Positions 30,472 to 45,235 are shown, numbered from the stretch's first letter. The stretch: DNA of 64,000 bases from Microcoleus sp. CAWBG506 (GCA_020883125.1 JAHREW010000004.1:50236-114235); one strand, 5' to 3'. Numbers and translations are program-made. The notes: generated by a model from the letters alone, not told the origin.

Positions 30472-31881
30472 TTAACGACCGATTTCGACATCTTCAAGGA
30501 TGCCGAGGGCGTCAGGAACTAGGACGGCTGCGGAGTAGTAAGCTGTGACGAGATAAGACATAATTGCCTTTTCGCTGATGCCCATGAAGCGGACAGATAA
30601 GCTAGGTTGATATTCGTCAGGGATACCAGTTTGATGTAAACCGATAACGCCTTGTTTTTCAAGACCAGTGCGCAGTAAGAGGATAGAACTGGTGCGGTTA
30701 TTGCTGATGGGCATCTTGTTGCAGGGAAAGATTGGTACACCACGCCAAGCTGGAACGTGGTTGCCGCCCATTTCCACACTTTGGGGATAAACACCCATAC
30801 GGTTACATTCACGCGCGAAGGCTGCGATCGTGCGGGGATGAGCGAGGAAGAAACCAGGGTCTTTCCATACTGTCGCCAACAATTCGTCCATATCATCGGG
30901 TGTAGGTGCGCCCGTGCTGCTATAGATACGTTGTTTGAGGTCTGCGTTATGTAATAACCCAAATTCAGGGTTATTGATCATTTCGTGTTCTTGACGCTCC
31001 CGTAATGCTTCCACTGTCAGACGTAATTGTTGTTCAGTCTGATTCATTGGTTCATTATACAGGTCAGCAACGCGAGTATTGATGCGTAAAACGGTTTGTG
31101 CGATGCTTAAATCATATTGACGAGGTGAAAGATCGTAATCAACGAAAGTACCTGGTAACTCAATTTCACCGCGATGTCCCGCAGATACATTAATAGCAGC
31201 TTCACCTTCGCCAGTTTGTGGCTGACTGAGGAGGACGCGGAATTGATCGACTTGAGTTTGTAAAGCTTCTGACTGACTAACCAGTTGTTCAAATGCACTT
31301 TGAGGTAATGCTAAAACAATACATCTCGTGACAGCTTTGAGGGTATATTGCCAAGTATCTTCAGATTGTACTAAAGCTTCATCACCAAAATGATCGCCAT
31401 CAGCGAGTACATCTAAAACAACTTGTTCGTCATACTTGCCAAGACCAATCTTGTTAACTTTACCACGGGCGATCAATAATACTTGATCGGCTGCTTGACC
31501 TATTTCAACGATCGTGTCCCCGGCTGCAAATTCTTGCTGTACAAATTGGTTCGCCAACGCGGTTAAAACTGCTGTGTCTTCAAAACCTCTTAACAAGGGC
31601 AATTCAGTCAATTCTTGGGGAATTACTTGGACAGTTGCGCCAGTGTTGGTAAAAGAAACTCGTCCATCACCTACGGTATAGCTTAAACGACGGTTAACGC
31701 GATAGACACCACCTTTGGTTTGTACCCAAGGTAAAAGTTTTAATAACCACCGTGAGGTGATTTCCTGCATCTGTGGTGCAGATTTGGTGGTTGTTGCCAG
31801 ATTACGGGCTGCGGCTGTACTTAAACTTTGTTGAACCTGTTGATTCTCAAGATCTGAACCTGAATCATTAGAATAGGTCAT
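30472..31881 (-). CDS. Family 2B encapsulin shell protein with cNMP-binding domain (copy 1)
   Basis: 469 aa, same architecture as the downstream copy: N-terminal arm ([20 protein letters not shown]), inserted cNMP-binding domain at about residues 95-210 ([33 protein letters not shown]), and HK97-type shell domain ending in the identical [18 protein letters not shown]. The copies are most alike in the arm and shell and most different in the sensor domain and the loop after it (about residues 205-235). It begins 179 bp after the geosmin synthase stop on the same strand. Two shell isoforms could form mixed compartments responsive to different ligands; that is inference. Confidence 0.86.
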   Translation of the reverse strand: MTYSNDSGSDLENQQVQQSLSTAAARNLATTTKSAPQMQEITSRWLLKLLPWVQTKGGVYRVNRRLSYTVGDGRVSFTNTGATVQVIPQELTELPLLRGFEDTAVLTALANQFVQQEFAAGDTIVEIGQAADQVLLIARGKVNKIGLGKYDEQVVLDVLADGDHFGDEALVQSEDTWQYTLKAVTRCIVLALPQSAFEQLVSQSEALQTQVDQFRVLLSQPQTGEGEAAINVSAGHRGEIELPGTFVDYDLSPRQYDLSIAQTVLRINTRVADLYNEPMNQTEQQLRLTVEALRERQEHEMINNPEFGLLHNADLKQRIYSSTGAPTPDDMDELLATVWKDPGFFLAHPRTIAAFARECNRMGVYPQSVEMGGNHVPAWRGVPIFPCNKMPISNNRTSSILLLRTGLEKQGVIGLHQTGIPDEYQPSLSVRFMGISEKAIMSYLVTAYYSAAVLVPDALGILEDVEIGR

Positions 31882-32060
31882 GATTTAATTCTCGACTTTC
31901 TGGTTACTACAAAAACGCGGTTTCACTTTACCAAATACCGATAAAGAAAAACCGAAGTGGACAAGAGAGATTATCTGGTAAAAAGGTTACGATGAGATTT
32001 TTTTTTACAAAAATATACAATCTCAACATTTTGACAAACAGAGATAATTTGAATCAAATT

Positions 32061-34337
<2,277 letters not shown>

Positions 34338-34344
34338 CTATTTT

Positions 34345-36770
<2,426 letters not shown>

Positions 36771-36920
36771 ATAAAATTTAACAAAATACTTTTGTGAAGC
36801 AGAGCGAGCGATCGCACATCTCTTGACTGCTCAGAAAAGCAGATTCAGTCCCGAATCTGTTCCGGTGTCAACAAATTCAGATCCCACCGTCAAGCAAAAC
36901 TAAATCCTTGACATCCACAC
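36771..36920 (-). pseudogene. Decayed copy of the Nudix hydrolase 3' end
   Basis: About 150 bp aligns by eye with 24577-24730 in the same orientation (shared blocks include TCGCACATCTC, TCCGGTGTCAACAA, TTCAGATCCCA and TCAAGCAAAACTAAATC). Indels and substitutions destroy the reading frame. The intact gene lies at 24545, on the other side of folD and the island, so this is a duplicated border fragment. Confidence 0.85.
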
Positions 36921-37063
36921 TAATAAATTTCTGTGCAACAACACCCGTAAAATGATTAAATTGAGTCTCAGATTTAGGTCGATCCGCCCCCCTAAAAGTC
37001 GGCGCGATCGACCAAAACAACTCAAAGTATCCTTTCGTCACATTAAGTACAAGAGAGCAAGGG

Positions 37064-37990
37064 ATGGTATTGGCAACAGAAATGGATTCGTCCCAACCGG
37101 AATCCGCTTTCGACTTATCTACTTACCTAGTCGAACAGAAAAAGGCGATCGAGGTAGCTCTCGACAGTGCGCTACCGGTCATCTACCCAGAGAAAATTTA
37201 CGAAGCCATGCGCTACTCGCTCCTAGCAGGTGGCAAAAGGCTACGTCCCATCCTGTGTCTGGCAGGGTGCGAAATCGCCGGTGGCACGAACCACATGGCA
37301 ATGCCAACAGCTTGCGCTGTGGAAATGATTCACACCATGTCGCTGATCCACGATGATTTGCCGGCAATGGACAATGATGACTATCGGCGCGGCAAACTGA
37401 CTAACCACAAAGTCTACGGCGAAGACATCGCAATTTTGGCTGGCGATGGTTTGTTGAGCTATGCCTTTGAATTGATCGCCACTAAAACTGAGAACGTACC
37501 CCCCCATCTGGTATTGCAGACGATCGCCCATTTAGCGCGGGCATCTGGCGCTCCTGGACTCGTAGGCGGTCAGGTACTTGACCTGGAATCGGAAGGATTG
37601 AAAGATGTTTCTATAGAAACTTTGACCTACATTCACGCTCACAAAACCGGCGCGCTGTTAGAAGCCTGCGTAGTTTGTGGGGCAATTCTGGCTGGAGCGT
37701 CGGCTGCGGATTTGCAGCGGCTTTCTCGTTTCGCTAAAAATATTGGGCTAGCTTTCCAGATAATTGATGACATTCTGGATATTACTGCTACGGCAGAAGA
37801 ACTTGGTAAAACCGCTGGCAAAGATGTTCAAGCTGGAAAGGTGACTTATCCTAGCCTGTGGGGCATTGAGGAGTCAAGCCGTCAAGCTAAACAACTTGTT
37901 ACTGATGCTAAGGCTCAACTGGCAGTGTTTGGGAATAAAGCCCAACCGCTGTTGGCGATCGCAGACTATATTACCAGTCGCAGTTATTAA
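37064..37990 (+). CDS. crtE: Geranylgeranyl diphosphate synthase (CrtE)
   Basis: 308 aa trans-prenyl transferase making GGPP (and possibly FPP) for carotenoids, phytol and quinones. The first Asp-rich motif is [15 protein letters not shown] near residue 97, the second IIDDILDIT near residue 234. GGKRLRP near residue 57 and [10 protein letters not shown] are also standard. The ATG at 37064 is preceded by AGAGAGCAAGGG. It lies one base pair or so upstream of the DUF212 gene, a pair often found together in cyanobacteria. Its product class feeds terpenoid synthesis, so proximity to terpene synthases could matter, but the neighbours look imported. Confidence 0.93.
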   Translation: MVLATEMDSSQPESAFDLSTYLVEQKKAIEVALDSALPVIYPEKIYEAMRYSLLAGGKRLRPILCLAGCEIAGGTNHMAMPTACAVEMIHTMSLIHDDLPAMDNDDYRRGKLTNHKVYGEDIAILAGDGLLSYAFELIATKTENVPPHLVLQTIAHLARASGAPGLVGGQVLDLESEGLKDVSIETLTYIHAHKTGALLEACVVCGAILAGASAADLQRLSRFAKNIGLAFQIIDDILDITATAEELGKTAGKDVQAGKVTYPSLWGIEESSRQAKQLVTDAKAQLAVFGNKAQPLLAIADYITSRSY

Positions 37991-37992
37991 AA

Positions 37993-38463
37993 ATGCCAAA
38001 CACTATGCAGGAAATTTGTAGCGGCATCTTAAACAATCATGTACTCGTGGTTTCTCTAATCGCTTGTCTGGCTGCCCAAGTATTGAAATTGCCGATCGAA
38101 TTAATCAAAAATCGGAAATTTAATCTTCAGTATTTAGTAACAACCGGAGGAATGCCTAGCTCTCATTCGTCTTTTGTAGGCGCTTTGGCTGCTGGGGTGG
38201 GACAAACTTTGGGATGGGAAAGTCCTGAGTTTGCGATCGCCACAATTTTTGCCATTATTGTAATGTACGATGCAGCCGGAGTCCGCCAAGCAGCAGGAAA
38301 ACAAGCTCGAATCCTCAACCAAATTATTGATGAATTTTTTGAAGAACACCACAACTTGAATGAGGCTCGTCTAAAGGAGTTACTCGGACACACTCCTTTT
38401 CAAGTGCTTGTCGGTTTAGGGCTAGGAATAACTATTTCTTGGCTGGCCGGGCCAGCTTATTAG
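37993..38463 (+). CDS. Divergent PAP2/DUF212 membrane protein
   Basis: 156 aa. VTTGGMPSSHSSFVGALAAG is the SxxSH signature of acid-phosphatase/vanadium-haloperoxidase-like DUF212 proteins, followed by VMYDAAGVRQAAGKQARILN and EEHHNLNEARLKELLGHTPF. Four hydrophobic segments. It may dephosphorylate a prenyl diphosphate or related lipid; this is a guess from its coupling with crtE, whose stop lies two bases upstream. A hairpin terminator follows at 38488. Confidence 0.85.
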   Translation: MPNTMQEICSGILNNHVLVVSLIACLAAQVLKLPIELIKNRKFNLQYLVTTGGMPSSHSSFVGALAAGVGQTLGWESPEFAIATIFAIIVMYDAAGVRQAAGKQARILNQIIDEFFEEHHNLNEARLKELLGHTPFQVLVGLGLGITISWLAGPAY

Positions 38464-38487
38464 GTTGAGAGTACCGATTAGATTTGT

Positions 38488-38514
38488 GGCACTGCTGTTT
38501 TTCATTGCAGTGCC
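38488..38514 (+). terminator. Hairpin behind crtE-DUF212
   Basis: GGCACTGC-TGTTTTTCATT-GCAGTGCC is a perfect 8-bp stem 25 bases after the stop; only a weak T-run follows. Confidence 0.55.
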
Positions 38515-38585
38515 TATTCCCTAATTAAGCAGATCAAAAAATTCAAAAAGTTTTTTCACTTCTCACTCCTTGGAATTGTTTTGCT

Positions 38586-39710
38586 ATGCTCCAAAGACTA
38601 TATGTAAACAACTTCAGATGCCTAGAAAACTTTGAACTGCTCATAAAGGGAATGCCATCTGCTCTCTTGATTGGAAAAAACGGTGCAGGTAAATCAACTA
38701 TTGCCTCTGCATTAGAAGTCCTTCAGAAGATTTGTCGAGGCATCAATAGAATGCGTGACCTTGAAAAACTTAACCTTATTAGCCCGAAAGATTTCGCTCG
38801 TGGAAAGTCTGATGTTCCGATTCGGTTTGAAATAGAAGTATTACTCGAAGATAAATTATATAAATATGTCCTTGCCTTAGACTTGCCAGAAAAATTTAGA
38901 GAGCTTCGAGTTTTTGAAGAACAACTGCTAGTTGCAGGAGAACCAATTTACTCTCGAAAAGAAGCCCAAGTCACTCTTCACACCATCTCCCAAAATCGTG
39001 AAGCTCAGTTTATGGTAGATTGGCATCTTGTTGCCCTGCCAGTAATTCAGAAGCAATCTGAGACTGATCCGCTTCATATTTTCAAGACTTGGCTTGCTCG
39101 CACGATCATTTTAGCCCCGATTCCCAGCTTGATGACTGGAGACTCAAACGGTGAAACTTTGGAGCCAAAGCGAGATGGTTCAAACTTTGGGGAATGGATT
39201 TCTGGGTTACTCAGTCGCTATCCTGCCGCCTACACACAGGTTGATAAATATCTCCGAGAAGTGATGCCTGACATTCAGGATTTTCTGAATGAATTAATCG
39301 GCAAAGACTCGAAAAGCATGATTGTTCGGTTTGAAGAAAATAATGCGAATCTGAGTATTGAATTTAATGACTTATCAGACGGGGAAAAATGCTTTTTTCT
39401 TTGTGCTGTCGTCTTGGCTTCCAACAAATTTTATGGCCCACTTTTTTGCTTCTGGGATGAGCCTGACAACTATATCTCATTATCAGAGGTTGGAGATTTT
39501 GTCACATCATTACGACGCTCATTTCAGGGTAACAGTCAAATTTTAGTGACATCTCATAATCCTGAAGCGATCCGAAAATTTTCAAATGAAAATACCTTTG
39601 TACTCGATCGAAAAAGCCACTTGGAGCCAACTTTAGTCAGATTACTCAGTGATATACCTGTACCGGGCGACCTTATAACGAGTTTAATCCTGGGCGATAT
39701 AGAACTATGA
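38586..39710 (+). CDS. AAA/ABC-type ATPase of a putative two-gene defence module
   Basis: 374 aa. The N-terminus MLQRLYVNNFRCLENFELLI is typical of SMC/RecF/OLD-like (AAA_21) ATPases. Walker A is GKNGAGKST at residues 30-38, the signature region DLSDGEKCF near 264 and Walker B FCFWDEPDNY with D291-E292. SQILVTSHNPEAIRKF carries the H-loop. There is no own nuclease domain. Its stop overlaps the start of the next gene (ATGA), implying coupled translation. ATPases of this type pair with TOPRIM-type effectors in OLD/Gabija-like and PARIS phage-defence systems. The DNA is poorer in GCGATCGC than its surroundings. Confidence 0.75.
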   Translation: MLQRLYVNNFRCLENFELLIKGMPSALLIGKNGAGKSTIASALEVLQKICRGINRMRDLEKLNLISPKDFARGKSDVPIRFEIEVLLEDKLYKYVLALDLPEKFRELRVFEEQLLVAGEPIYSRKEAQVTLHTISQNREAQFMVDWHLVALPVIQKQSETDPLHIFKTWLARTIILAPIPSLMTGDSNGETLEPKRDGSNFGEWISGLLSRYPAAYTQVDKYLREVMPDIQDFLNELIGKDSKSMIVRFEENNANLSIEFNDLSDGEKCFFLCAVVLASNKFYGPLFCFWDEPDNYISLSEVGDFVTSLRRSFQGNSQILVTSHNPEAIRKFSNENTFVLDRKSHLEPTLVRLLSDIPVPGDLITSLILGDIEL

Positions 39711-40192
39711 AAGTAAATAGGGAGCAACCACACCTTCTTGTGTTGCCAGAAGATGATGCCAATCGCCAGATTTTCAATGGATTTATTAATCACCTTAGCG
39801 TTAATAAGAGTGCAATTAAAGACCTACCGATTGCTAATGGTTGGACAAAAGCTGTGGAACAATTGCGGAAGAATCATGCGCATGGAATGCGACAATATCT
39901 ACAAAGAAGGATTGTTTTGATCGTTGATTTCGATCGGGATGAAAATCGCTTGAGTTATGTAGAGAGTCAAATCCCAGACGATTTAAAAGAAAGAGTATTC
40001 ATTCTTGGAGTGCAATCTAACCCAGAAGATCTAAAGAGAGCCACCAAAAAGAGTTTTGAAGATCTCGGAAAAGCTCTGGCACAAGATTGCTCTGATAATA
40101 CGAATGAATTATGGGGGCATGAGCTCCTGACACACAACAAAACTGAGTTAGAGCGTATGGTTTCATCTGTTAAACCATTTTTGTTTAATTAG
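39707..40192 (+). CDS. Putative TOPRIM-like effector coupled to the AAA ATPase
   Basis: 161 aa, not a recognised named family. The pattern LLVLPEDDANRQIFNGF (acidic residues 15-17 after a hydrophobic strand) and RRIVLIVDFDRDEN (D74-x-D76-x-D78 after another strand) fits the E...DxD arrangement of TOPRIM nuclease/RloB-like folds. The rest is alpha/beta with ERVFILGVQSNPEDLKR. The start overlaps the ATPase stop by four bases. Because the ATPase lacks a nuclease domain, this is the natural effector candidate. A DUF4276/DUF4435-like assignment is possible, but I cannot confirm it. Confidence 0.6.
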   Translation: MKVNREQPHLLVLPEDDANRQIFNGFINHLSVNKSAIKDLPIANGWTKAVEQLRKNHAHGMRQYLQRRIVLIVDFDRDENRLSYVESQIPDDLKERVFILGVQSNPEDLKRATKKSFEDLGKALAQDCSDNTNELWGHELLTHNKTELERMVSSVKPFLFN

Positions 40193-40275
40193 ATACACCC
40201 AAAAGTCTCCCACCCTACTTAAATTTTAGGTGCGCGACTGCGAACGATCGCGCTCAAAAGTCTCGCACCTACTGA

Positions 40276-40779
40276 CTACAGCCCATATTCAGCTTGCAAC
40301 AGATCATCATTATCATCGGCGATAGTCGCGACAATCGTAATAGCGCGAGAAATTTCCCCAGTCGAGATTTCTGCGATCGTCCGAGTCGATAGTACCGCAA
40401 CTTGACTGTCAACGATCGCAAAATGAGATTCCAAAGTAGCCAGCCAATTCATTTCCAGAAGTTTCCGCATTAATTGAGCTTCATTCTTCGCCGGCAACTG
40501 AAGCACAAAAGCCCAAACAGTCAAAGTATCATCTTCGGTTTCGCCCGTGAGTTTCACCAACACTTCGACACTACCGTACTTAAATTTCCAAAGATATCCG
40601 CCAGCCTCATTTTGACCTACCATCACTTTTTGGTCTACAGCCATGCTGGCGATGACAGTTTCAATTTCTTCTGCATAGGTGACGGCTGTGGCTTTTTCGA
40701 CCTGGGCATCGGCGATCGCGCTTTCACTCAAAAGGCTTTCTGGAGAAACTGTTTCTTGGTTCGGCTCGCTGGTAGTCAT
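40276..40779 (-). CDS. YbjN-domain (T3S-chaperone-like fold) protein
   Basis: 167 aa. After about 45 acidic, probably disordered residues it shows YAEEIETVIASMAVDQKVMV, LWKFKYGSVEVLVKL and LMRKLLEMNWLATLESHFAI with TRTIAEISTGEISRAITIVA, the single-chain CesT/YbjN-like sensor fold common in cyanobacteria. Function is unknown; such proteins may regulate partners through binding. It ends with an acidic helix DNDDLLQAEYGL. Confidence 0.7.
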   Translation of the reverse strand: MTTSEPNQETVSPESLLSESAIADAQVEKATAVTYAEEIETVIASMAVDQKVMVGQNEAGGYLWKFKYGSVEVLVKLTGETEDDTLTVWAFVLQLPAKNEAQLMRKLLEMNWLATLESHFAIVDSQVAVLSTRTIAEISTGEISRAITIVATIADDNDDLLQAEYGL

Positions 40780-40868
40780 GGTTGTAATTAGATGGAAACT
40801 ATTCCACTAATTATTTTAGCTTAATTGGTAATATCAATTGCGATTGTTCGCGATCGCTACCAAGGTCG

Positions 40869-40930
40869 GAGACGGCAATGCCGTTTCCCTACCCCAAAAT
40901 AATGTTGTAGGGAAACGGCACTGCCGTCTC
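40869..40930. repeat. Long perfect-type hairpin, 24-bp arms
   Basis: GAGACGGCAATGCCGTTTCC-CTAC at 40869-40892 and its inverse complement at 40907-40930 differ at one position. The core CAATGCCGT-TCCCTAC also occurs in the 40-bp tandem repeat at 30201, so both derive from one dispersed repeat. It lies upstream of the YbjN-like gene and behind the ferritin-like gene. Confidence 0.85.
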
Positions 40931-40990
40931 GTAATTTCTTAGTCTGCGGAGGCAGACTTCGTTTCTGTAGCCGCGGTTTCAACCGCCGGG

Positions 40991-41860
40991 TTATCTGTTC
41001 ATCCCATTCAGGAACATCGGCACAAACTTCTCCACAAATGCCTGCGGGTCACGGTTCCAGGCCCGCTGAGCCACATCAACCCTAGTCATCTGCAAATCCG
41101 GGGCCAGCAAAGTCCCAGCCAACCGTTCCATCAAATATTGAGGCCGTTCCCACATTGGCATGGTATTGGCAATATCCACCAAGCGAGTGACACGGCGCAG
41201 TTCTGCCCCCAGCATGATATCCATTCCCGACGCAAATGCAGCTTGTTCGATCGCCACATACTTCCGCTTAGCCCGATCGACCTTCTGCGCGTGTGCGGGG
41301 CTCTTAGCAGCTATTTTGCCCAACCAGCGATTACCCCAGCGGACGTGGCCAGCTTCTTCAGGAAAAATCTTTTCGATAGTTTCGCGGATTTTGACGTTTT
41401 CATCAGTTTGCGGAGCCATTTTCAGGGCGTGGATGTGCGCTGAGAAGTATTCGCAGCCCCGCTTTTCAGTGACATTAATCGCCGCTAGAGAAGAAATTAC
41501 AAAATCTTCCCGGTCTTTAGCGGGGTCTTTTTGGTCGCTGTCGAGCAATCTCTCAAACTCATCAATGTAGGATACTCCTGGCGGCTTACCAATCCCACAG
41601 CCAATGTCTACAAGCAAGTCTGTTAGCCACATAGCGTGTCGCGCTTCATCGGAAATGTGCCGGGAGAGGTCTCGCACCAGTTCTACTGGGTTCCCGTCTA
41701 GCTGTTCGATTAAGTCCGTGAGGTCTTTGCAACTGCGCTGTTCGCTAAAGCGGTAGCGGTTGAGAGTGATCAGGTGAATTTCGCGATCGCGCACGACTTG
41801 AGCTAAAATTTCACGGGCTCCCATGCCATTGCGAAGCTTGCGAGGATAAGCAACTGTCAT
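40991..41860 (-). CDS. Ferritin-like di-iron domain protein
   Basis: 289 aa from the ATG at 41860 (MTVAYPRKLRNGMGAREILA); an upstream 22-codon extension is rejected. Helices carry carboxylate/His pairs of a ferritin-like four-helix bundle: RHISDEARHAMWLTDLLVDI and EKIFPEEAGHVRWGNRWLG, with a further E in TEKRGCEYFSAHIHAL. The family's substrate is unknown to me; it could be an oxygenase or an iron-binding protein. It stands alone between repeat-rich spacers. Confidence 0.7.
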   Translation of the reverse strand: MTVAYPRKLRNGMGAREILAQVVRDREIHLITLNRYRFSEQRSCKDLTDLIEQLDGNPVELVRDLSRHISDEARHAMWLTDLLVDIGCGIGKPPGVSYIDEFERLLDSDQKDPAKDREDFVISSLAAINVTEKRGCEYFSAHIHALKMAPQTDENVKIRETIEKIFPEEAGHVRWGNRWLGKIAAKSPAHAQKVDRAKRKYVAIEQAAFASGMDIMLGAELRRVTRLVDIANTMPMWERPQYLMERLAGTLLAPDLQMTRVDVAQRAWNRDPQAFVEKFVPMFLNGMNR

Positions 41861-42227
41861 TGTTTTATGTTTTTTTGTAAAGATACTTATACAAGTGTAA
41901 CTCACTTTTTCGGGTTGCGGATTCACAAAGCAAGGTAGAAGTTTGTTATCAATGCCCTATTCCCAATGGCCTATTCCCAATGCCCTATTCCCAAACTTAT
42001 ACCAATTTGCCAAATTAATGCAACAGTATATGTAGGGTGTGTCGCCATCGATAATATCTAAAAAAGAGTAAAAATCTAATAGCGACGCACCTTATGGAAT
42101 AACTTTAGCTGTCATGCCCACGTTACTCTGATTGCGGATCATCACAAAAATATCAGACATCGTTTGGTCATTGGTCATTGCTAATTGCTACTTTATACTC
42201 AGAGCAGCACCTGACCAACAAATAAGC
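41861..42227. other. Intergenic region with STRR and an imperfect palindrome
   Basis: CCCTATTCCCAATG units at 41951-41992. An inverted repeat GGGTGTGTCGCCAT / TAGCGACGCACCTT spans 42034-42095 with an AT-rich loop. Otherwise no gene is seen. Confidence 0.5.
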
Positions 42228-42677
42228 ATGAAAACTGTGGATTATTTCAAACCTTTGCTAATTTTGACGGTTTTTGCAGCGGTTCTCGGTTTGGGAAAAA
42301 GTGGGGGGCTAGCTGCTGAGTGGAATATCTCTGAGACTGAGCCTTGTTTGCAGCTTCACAACGTGCAGATAGCAAAAAAGACCGATCGCAATTTCAAGAC
42401 TTCAAAAGGTACATTAAAACCAGGCAGTGTCCTCTCTGTCGATCCAGATGAAGTTAGGGGCATACCAAAAGCTGACGCGCGGAGGCGTTTCATCCTGAAT
42501 AAAATATATCGCGTTCAGGAAGGCACTAGCGCTGACGATTTATTCATCGTCGATCAGAAAGCAAATAAATGGGCAGTAGAGAATGTCTCTGACGCTACAA
42601 TGGGTGCTACTACTCACAGCGTCGCTGAGATAGTTTCCGGTAAAGGCAAAGTCTGGGCGCTGATCCAGAAATTCTAA
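42228..42677 (+). CDS. Secreted hypothetical protein
   Basis: 149 aa from the ATG at 42228 (MKTVDYFKPLLILTV); the longer upstream frame reads through a repeat region. The signal peptide ends near GGLAAEW (about residue 29). The mature part (NISETEPCLQLHNVQIAKKT, GSVLSVDPDEVRGIPK, KANKWAVENVSDATMGA) is unrecognised, with one Cys. A hairpin terminator follows immediately, supporting a real transcription unit. Confidence 0.6.
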   Translation: MKTVDYFKPLLILTVFAAVLGLGKSGGLAAEWNISETEPCLQLHNVQIAKKTDRNFKTSKGTLKPGSVLSVDPDEVRGIPKADARRRFILNKIYRVQEGTSADDLFIVDQKANKWAVENVSDATMGATTHSVAEIVSGKGKVWALIQKF

Positions 42678-42685
42678 ACCGCAAA

Positions 42686-42714
42686 AGAATGCCGCTTTTA
42701 AGGGTGGCATTCTT
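42686..42714 (+). terminator. Hairpin terminator
   Basis: AGAATGCC-GCTTTTAAGGGT-GGCATTCT, 8-bp perfect stem nine bases after the stop of the secreted protein gene. Confidence 0.7.
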
Positions 42715-42860
42715 AAGCTTTGGCGACATTTGAATTGTGTATCAAGAATTAATCAATCTCTTGTGGAGTGGGCTTATAGCCCGCTCCGAATATGCAATTA
42801 CAATGTGCAACAACTTATCAATTAAAAATGGGAATTATGCCGTTTTTAATGCTTAATTTT

Positions 42861-44282
42861 CTAACAATCGTAGTACAAAGCAAACTCGTAAGGGTGAGGA
42901 CGTAACCGCATCGGGTTGACTTCATTATCGAGTTTGTAAGAAATCCAAGTTTTAATGAAATCTTCGGTAAATACACCAGTTTCAGTCAAGAAAGCATGGT
43001 CTTTTTCCAAAGCTTCCAGAGCACCTTCCAAGGAACCGGGAGTCGAAGGAATTTTGCTCAATTCTTCCGGGGATAAATCGTAGATATCCACATCCAAAGG
43101 TTCACCCGGATCGATTTGATTCTTGATACCATCTAATCCCGCGCATAGCATGGCTGCAAAGGCTAAATAGGGATTGGAAGTGGCATCGGGACAGCGGAAT
43201 TCTAAGCGCTTAGCTTTGGGGTTAGTTCCTGACAGCGGAATCCGCACTGATGCCGATCGATTCCCTTGAGAGTAAGCTAAGTTTACAGGGGCTTCAAAAC
43301 CTGGAACTAACCGCTTGTAGGAATTAGTTGTGGGATTGGTGATTGCCAAAAGTGCCGGGGCGTGCTTGAGAATACCGCCGATGTAATGCAGTCCCATTTG
43401 ACTGAAACCAGCATATTGGTCGCCAGCAAATAACGGTTGACCGTCTTTCCAAATTGACTGGTGAACGTGCATCCCGGAACCGTTGTCGTTAAACAATGGT
43501 TTGGGCATGAAGGTGATGGTTTTGCCGTATTTTCTGCCGACGTTTTTGATGACGTATTTGTAAGTTAACAAATAGTCTGCGGCTTTGACTAAAGTGTCAA
43601 AGCGGAAGCCGAGTTCGCACTGGCCACCGGTGGCGACTTCGTGGTGGTGCTTTTCTATGGGTACGCCACATTTTGCCATTGTCAGCAGCATTTCCGTTCT
43701 CATGTCTTGAGAGGTATCGGTTGGTGCTACTGGGAAATAACCTTCTTTGTAACGTGGTTTGTAGCCGAGGTTGCCGCCCGGTTCTTCTTTGCCGGAATTC
43801 CAACGTCCTTCTACTGAGTCTACATAGTAATAGCCACTGTTTTGGGTTTGGTCGAAGCGAACGTCGTCAAAAATGAAGAATTCTGCTTCCGGGCCAAAGA
43901 ATGCGGTATCGCCCAGGCCGGTGGTAACTAAATATTCTACGGCTTTTTGGGCTATGGTGCGGGGACAGCGGCTGTAGGGTTCGCCTGTGCGGGGTTCTTT
44001 GATGCTGCAAATGAAGCTGAGGGTTGGTTCTGCCATGAATGGGTCGATCCAAGCGGTGGTAGGATCGATGACCATTGTCATGTCTGATTCGTTGATGGCT
44101 TTCCAGCCGCGAATGCTGGAACCGTCGAAGGGTACGCCGTCTGTGAAGGCTGTTTCGTCGATTTGGTCGTGGAACAGGGATAGGTGCTGCCAAATCCCTG
44201 GCATATCGATGAATTTGAGGTCAACTATCTGGATGTTATTTTCTTTTATGTAGTTTAAGGCTTCTTGGGGTGTCTGGAACAT
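42861..44282 (-). CDS. glnA: Glutamine synthetase type I
   Basis: 473 aa, the classic dodecameric GSI that assimilates ammonium: glutamate plus NH3 plus ATP gives glutamine. Visible signatures are [89 protein letters not shown] and the adenylylation-region-like [17 protein letters not shown]. It is divergently transcribed from apcF with 195 bp between them. Its regulator NtcA is usual in cyanobacteria, but I could not find a perfect GTA-N8-TAC box there. Confidence 0.97.
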   Translation of the reverse strand: MFQTPQEALNYIKENNIQIVDLKFIDMPGIWQHLSLFHDQIDETAFTDGVPFDGSSIRGWKAINESDMTMVIDPTTAWIDPFMAEPTLSFICSIKEPRTGEPYSRCPRTIAQKAVEYLVTTGLGDTAFFGPEAEFFIFDDVRFDQTQNSGYYYVDSVEGRWNSGKEEPGGNLGYKPRYKEGYFPVAPTDTSQDMRTEMLLTMAKCGVPIEKHHHEVATGGQCELGFRFDTLVKAADYLLTYKYVIKNVGRKYGKTITFMPKPLFNDNGSGMHVHQSIWKDGQPLFAGDQYAGFSQMGLHYIGGILKHAPALLAITNPTTNSYKRLVPGFEAPVNLAYSQGNRSASVRIPLSGTNPKAKRLEFRCPDATSNPYLAFAAMLCAGLDGIKNQIDPGEPLDVDIYDLSPEELSKIPSTPGSLEGALEALEKDHAFLTETGVFTEDFIKTWISYKLDNEVNPMRLRPHPYEFALYYDC

Positions 44283-44477
44283 GACTTACTCCTGATATTG
44301 GTTTTGTCTGGGCCGCGCACAAGGCATTCATCAGAATTAGGGCTTTTCTGCCTGGGTTTAACCTGTGTCAGAAAATCCTATCTCAAATCTTAATCAAACG
44401 CCGATTTGTAGTAGTCTACAATAGGCGGTCTATCTTAGATAGCAAAGTATTGATAAAGATTTTTGGGAGAGAAACTT
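44283..44477. promoter_or_regulatory. Divergent glnA/apcF control region
   Basis: 195 bp holding both promoters. TGTAG-TAGT-CTACA at 44407-44420 is an inverted repeat whose spacing is two bases short of the NtcA consensus. CTATCTTAGATAG at 44431-44443 is a second palindrome nearer apcF. Assignment to any regulator is not supported by sequence alone. Confidence 0.4.
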
Positions 44478-44987
44478 ATGCGGGATGCAGTGACGAGTCT
44501 GATTGAAAATTATGATGTTGCTGGTAGGTATTTAGACCGAGATGGTATCGATCGGTTGAAATCTTATTTTGCAACGGGTACAGCACGAGTACAAGCAGCA
44601 GCAGCAATTAACAGTAATGCAGCGGCTATTGTCAAGCAAGCTGGTATTCAATTATTCGCAGAACAACCGGAACTGATCCGCCCTGGTGGAAATGCTTACA
44701 CGACTCGTCGCTATGCGGCTTGTCTTCGGGATATGGACTACTACTTGCGCTATGCTACTTACGCTCTAGTGGCTGGAAGTACAGACGTGCTTGATGAGCG
44801 GGTTCTGCAAGGGCTACGGGAAACTTACAATTCACTGAGTGTACCCATTGGCCCGACGGTTTTGGGGATTAGCATTATGAAGGAGATGGTTAAGGCTCAA
44901 GTGGAAGCTGCTGGCTTGTCTGTCGGGGCTTTTCTGGAGCAGCCTTTTGATTACATGATTCGCGAATTGAGCGAACAGGATATCTAA
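44478..44987 (+). CDS. apcF: Allophycocyanin beta-18 subunit ApcF
   Basis: 169 aa from the ATG at 44478 (MRDAVTSLIENYDVAGRYLD); an upstream five-codon extension is not used. Phycobilisome core subunit that helps pass energy to the chlorophyll reaction centres. GGNAYTTRRYAACLRDMDYY carries the bilin-binding Cys in the usual ApcB/ApcF position, and LDERVLQGLRETYNSLSVPI is family-typical. ARVQAAAAINSNAAAIVKQA and the PFDYMIRELSEQ end distinguish ApcF from ApcB. Monocistronic with a strong terminator. Confidence 0.95.
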   Translation: MRDAVTSLIENYDVAGRYLDRDGIDRLKSYFATGTARVQAAAAINSNAAAIVKQAGIQLFAEQPELIRPGGNAYTTRRYAACLRDMDYYLRYATYALVAGSTDVLDERVLQGLRETYNSLSVPIGPTVLGISIMKEMVKAQVEAAGLSVGAFLEQPFDYMIRELSEQDI

Positions 44988-45120
44988 GTCAGTTTGCTAG
45001 TGATTGGTAATTGGTAGTGGCGCTTCGCCACTCTCCAATGTCGATTGTTAAATTTTGTCAATTTTGACTTGATAACTAGCAGTTTGATGTATCTAAATTT
45101 AATCCCTTAATATTGCAAAG

Positions 45121-45149
45121 AGACTGGTAATTTTTTGCCAGTCTTTTTT
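45121..45149 (+). terminator. Rho-independent terminator of apcF
   Basis: AGACTGGTAA-TTTT-TTGCCAGTCT followed by TTTTT, about 133 bases after the stop codon. Confidence 0.8.
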
Positions 45150-45235
45150 CAAAAAAAAGGAACTTGTGGTGGTGGGTTTGTGTAAATTGGCTCGATCGCA
45201 TCACAGTATTAAAGGGTGCGATCGTTGTTCAAGGA

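Noticed and set aside
44407-44420. NtcA box for glnA
   Set aside because: TGTAGTAGTCTACA is an inverted repeat, but the spacer is six instead of eight bases for GTA-N8-TAC.
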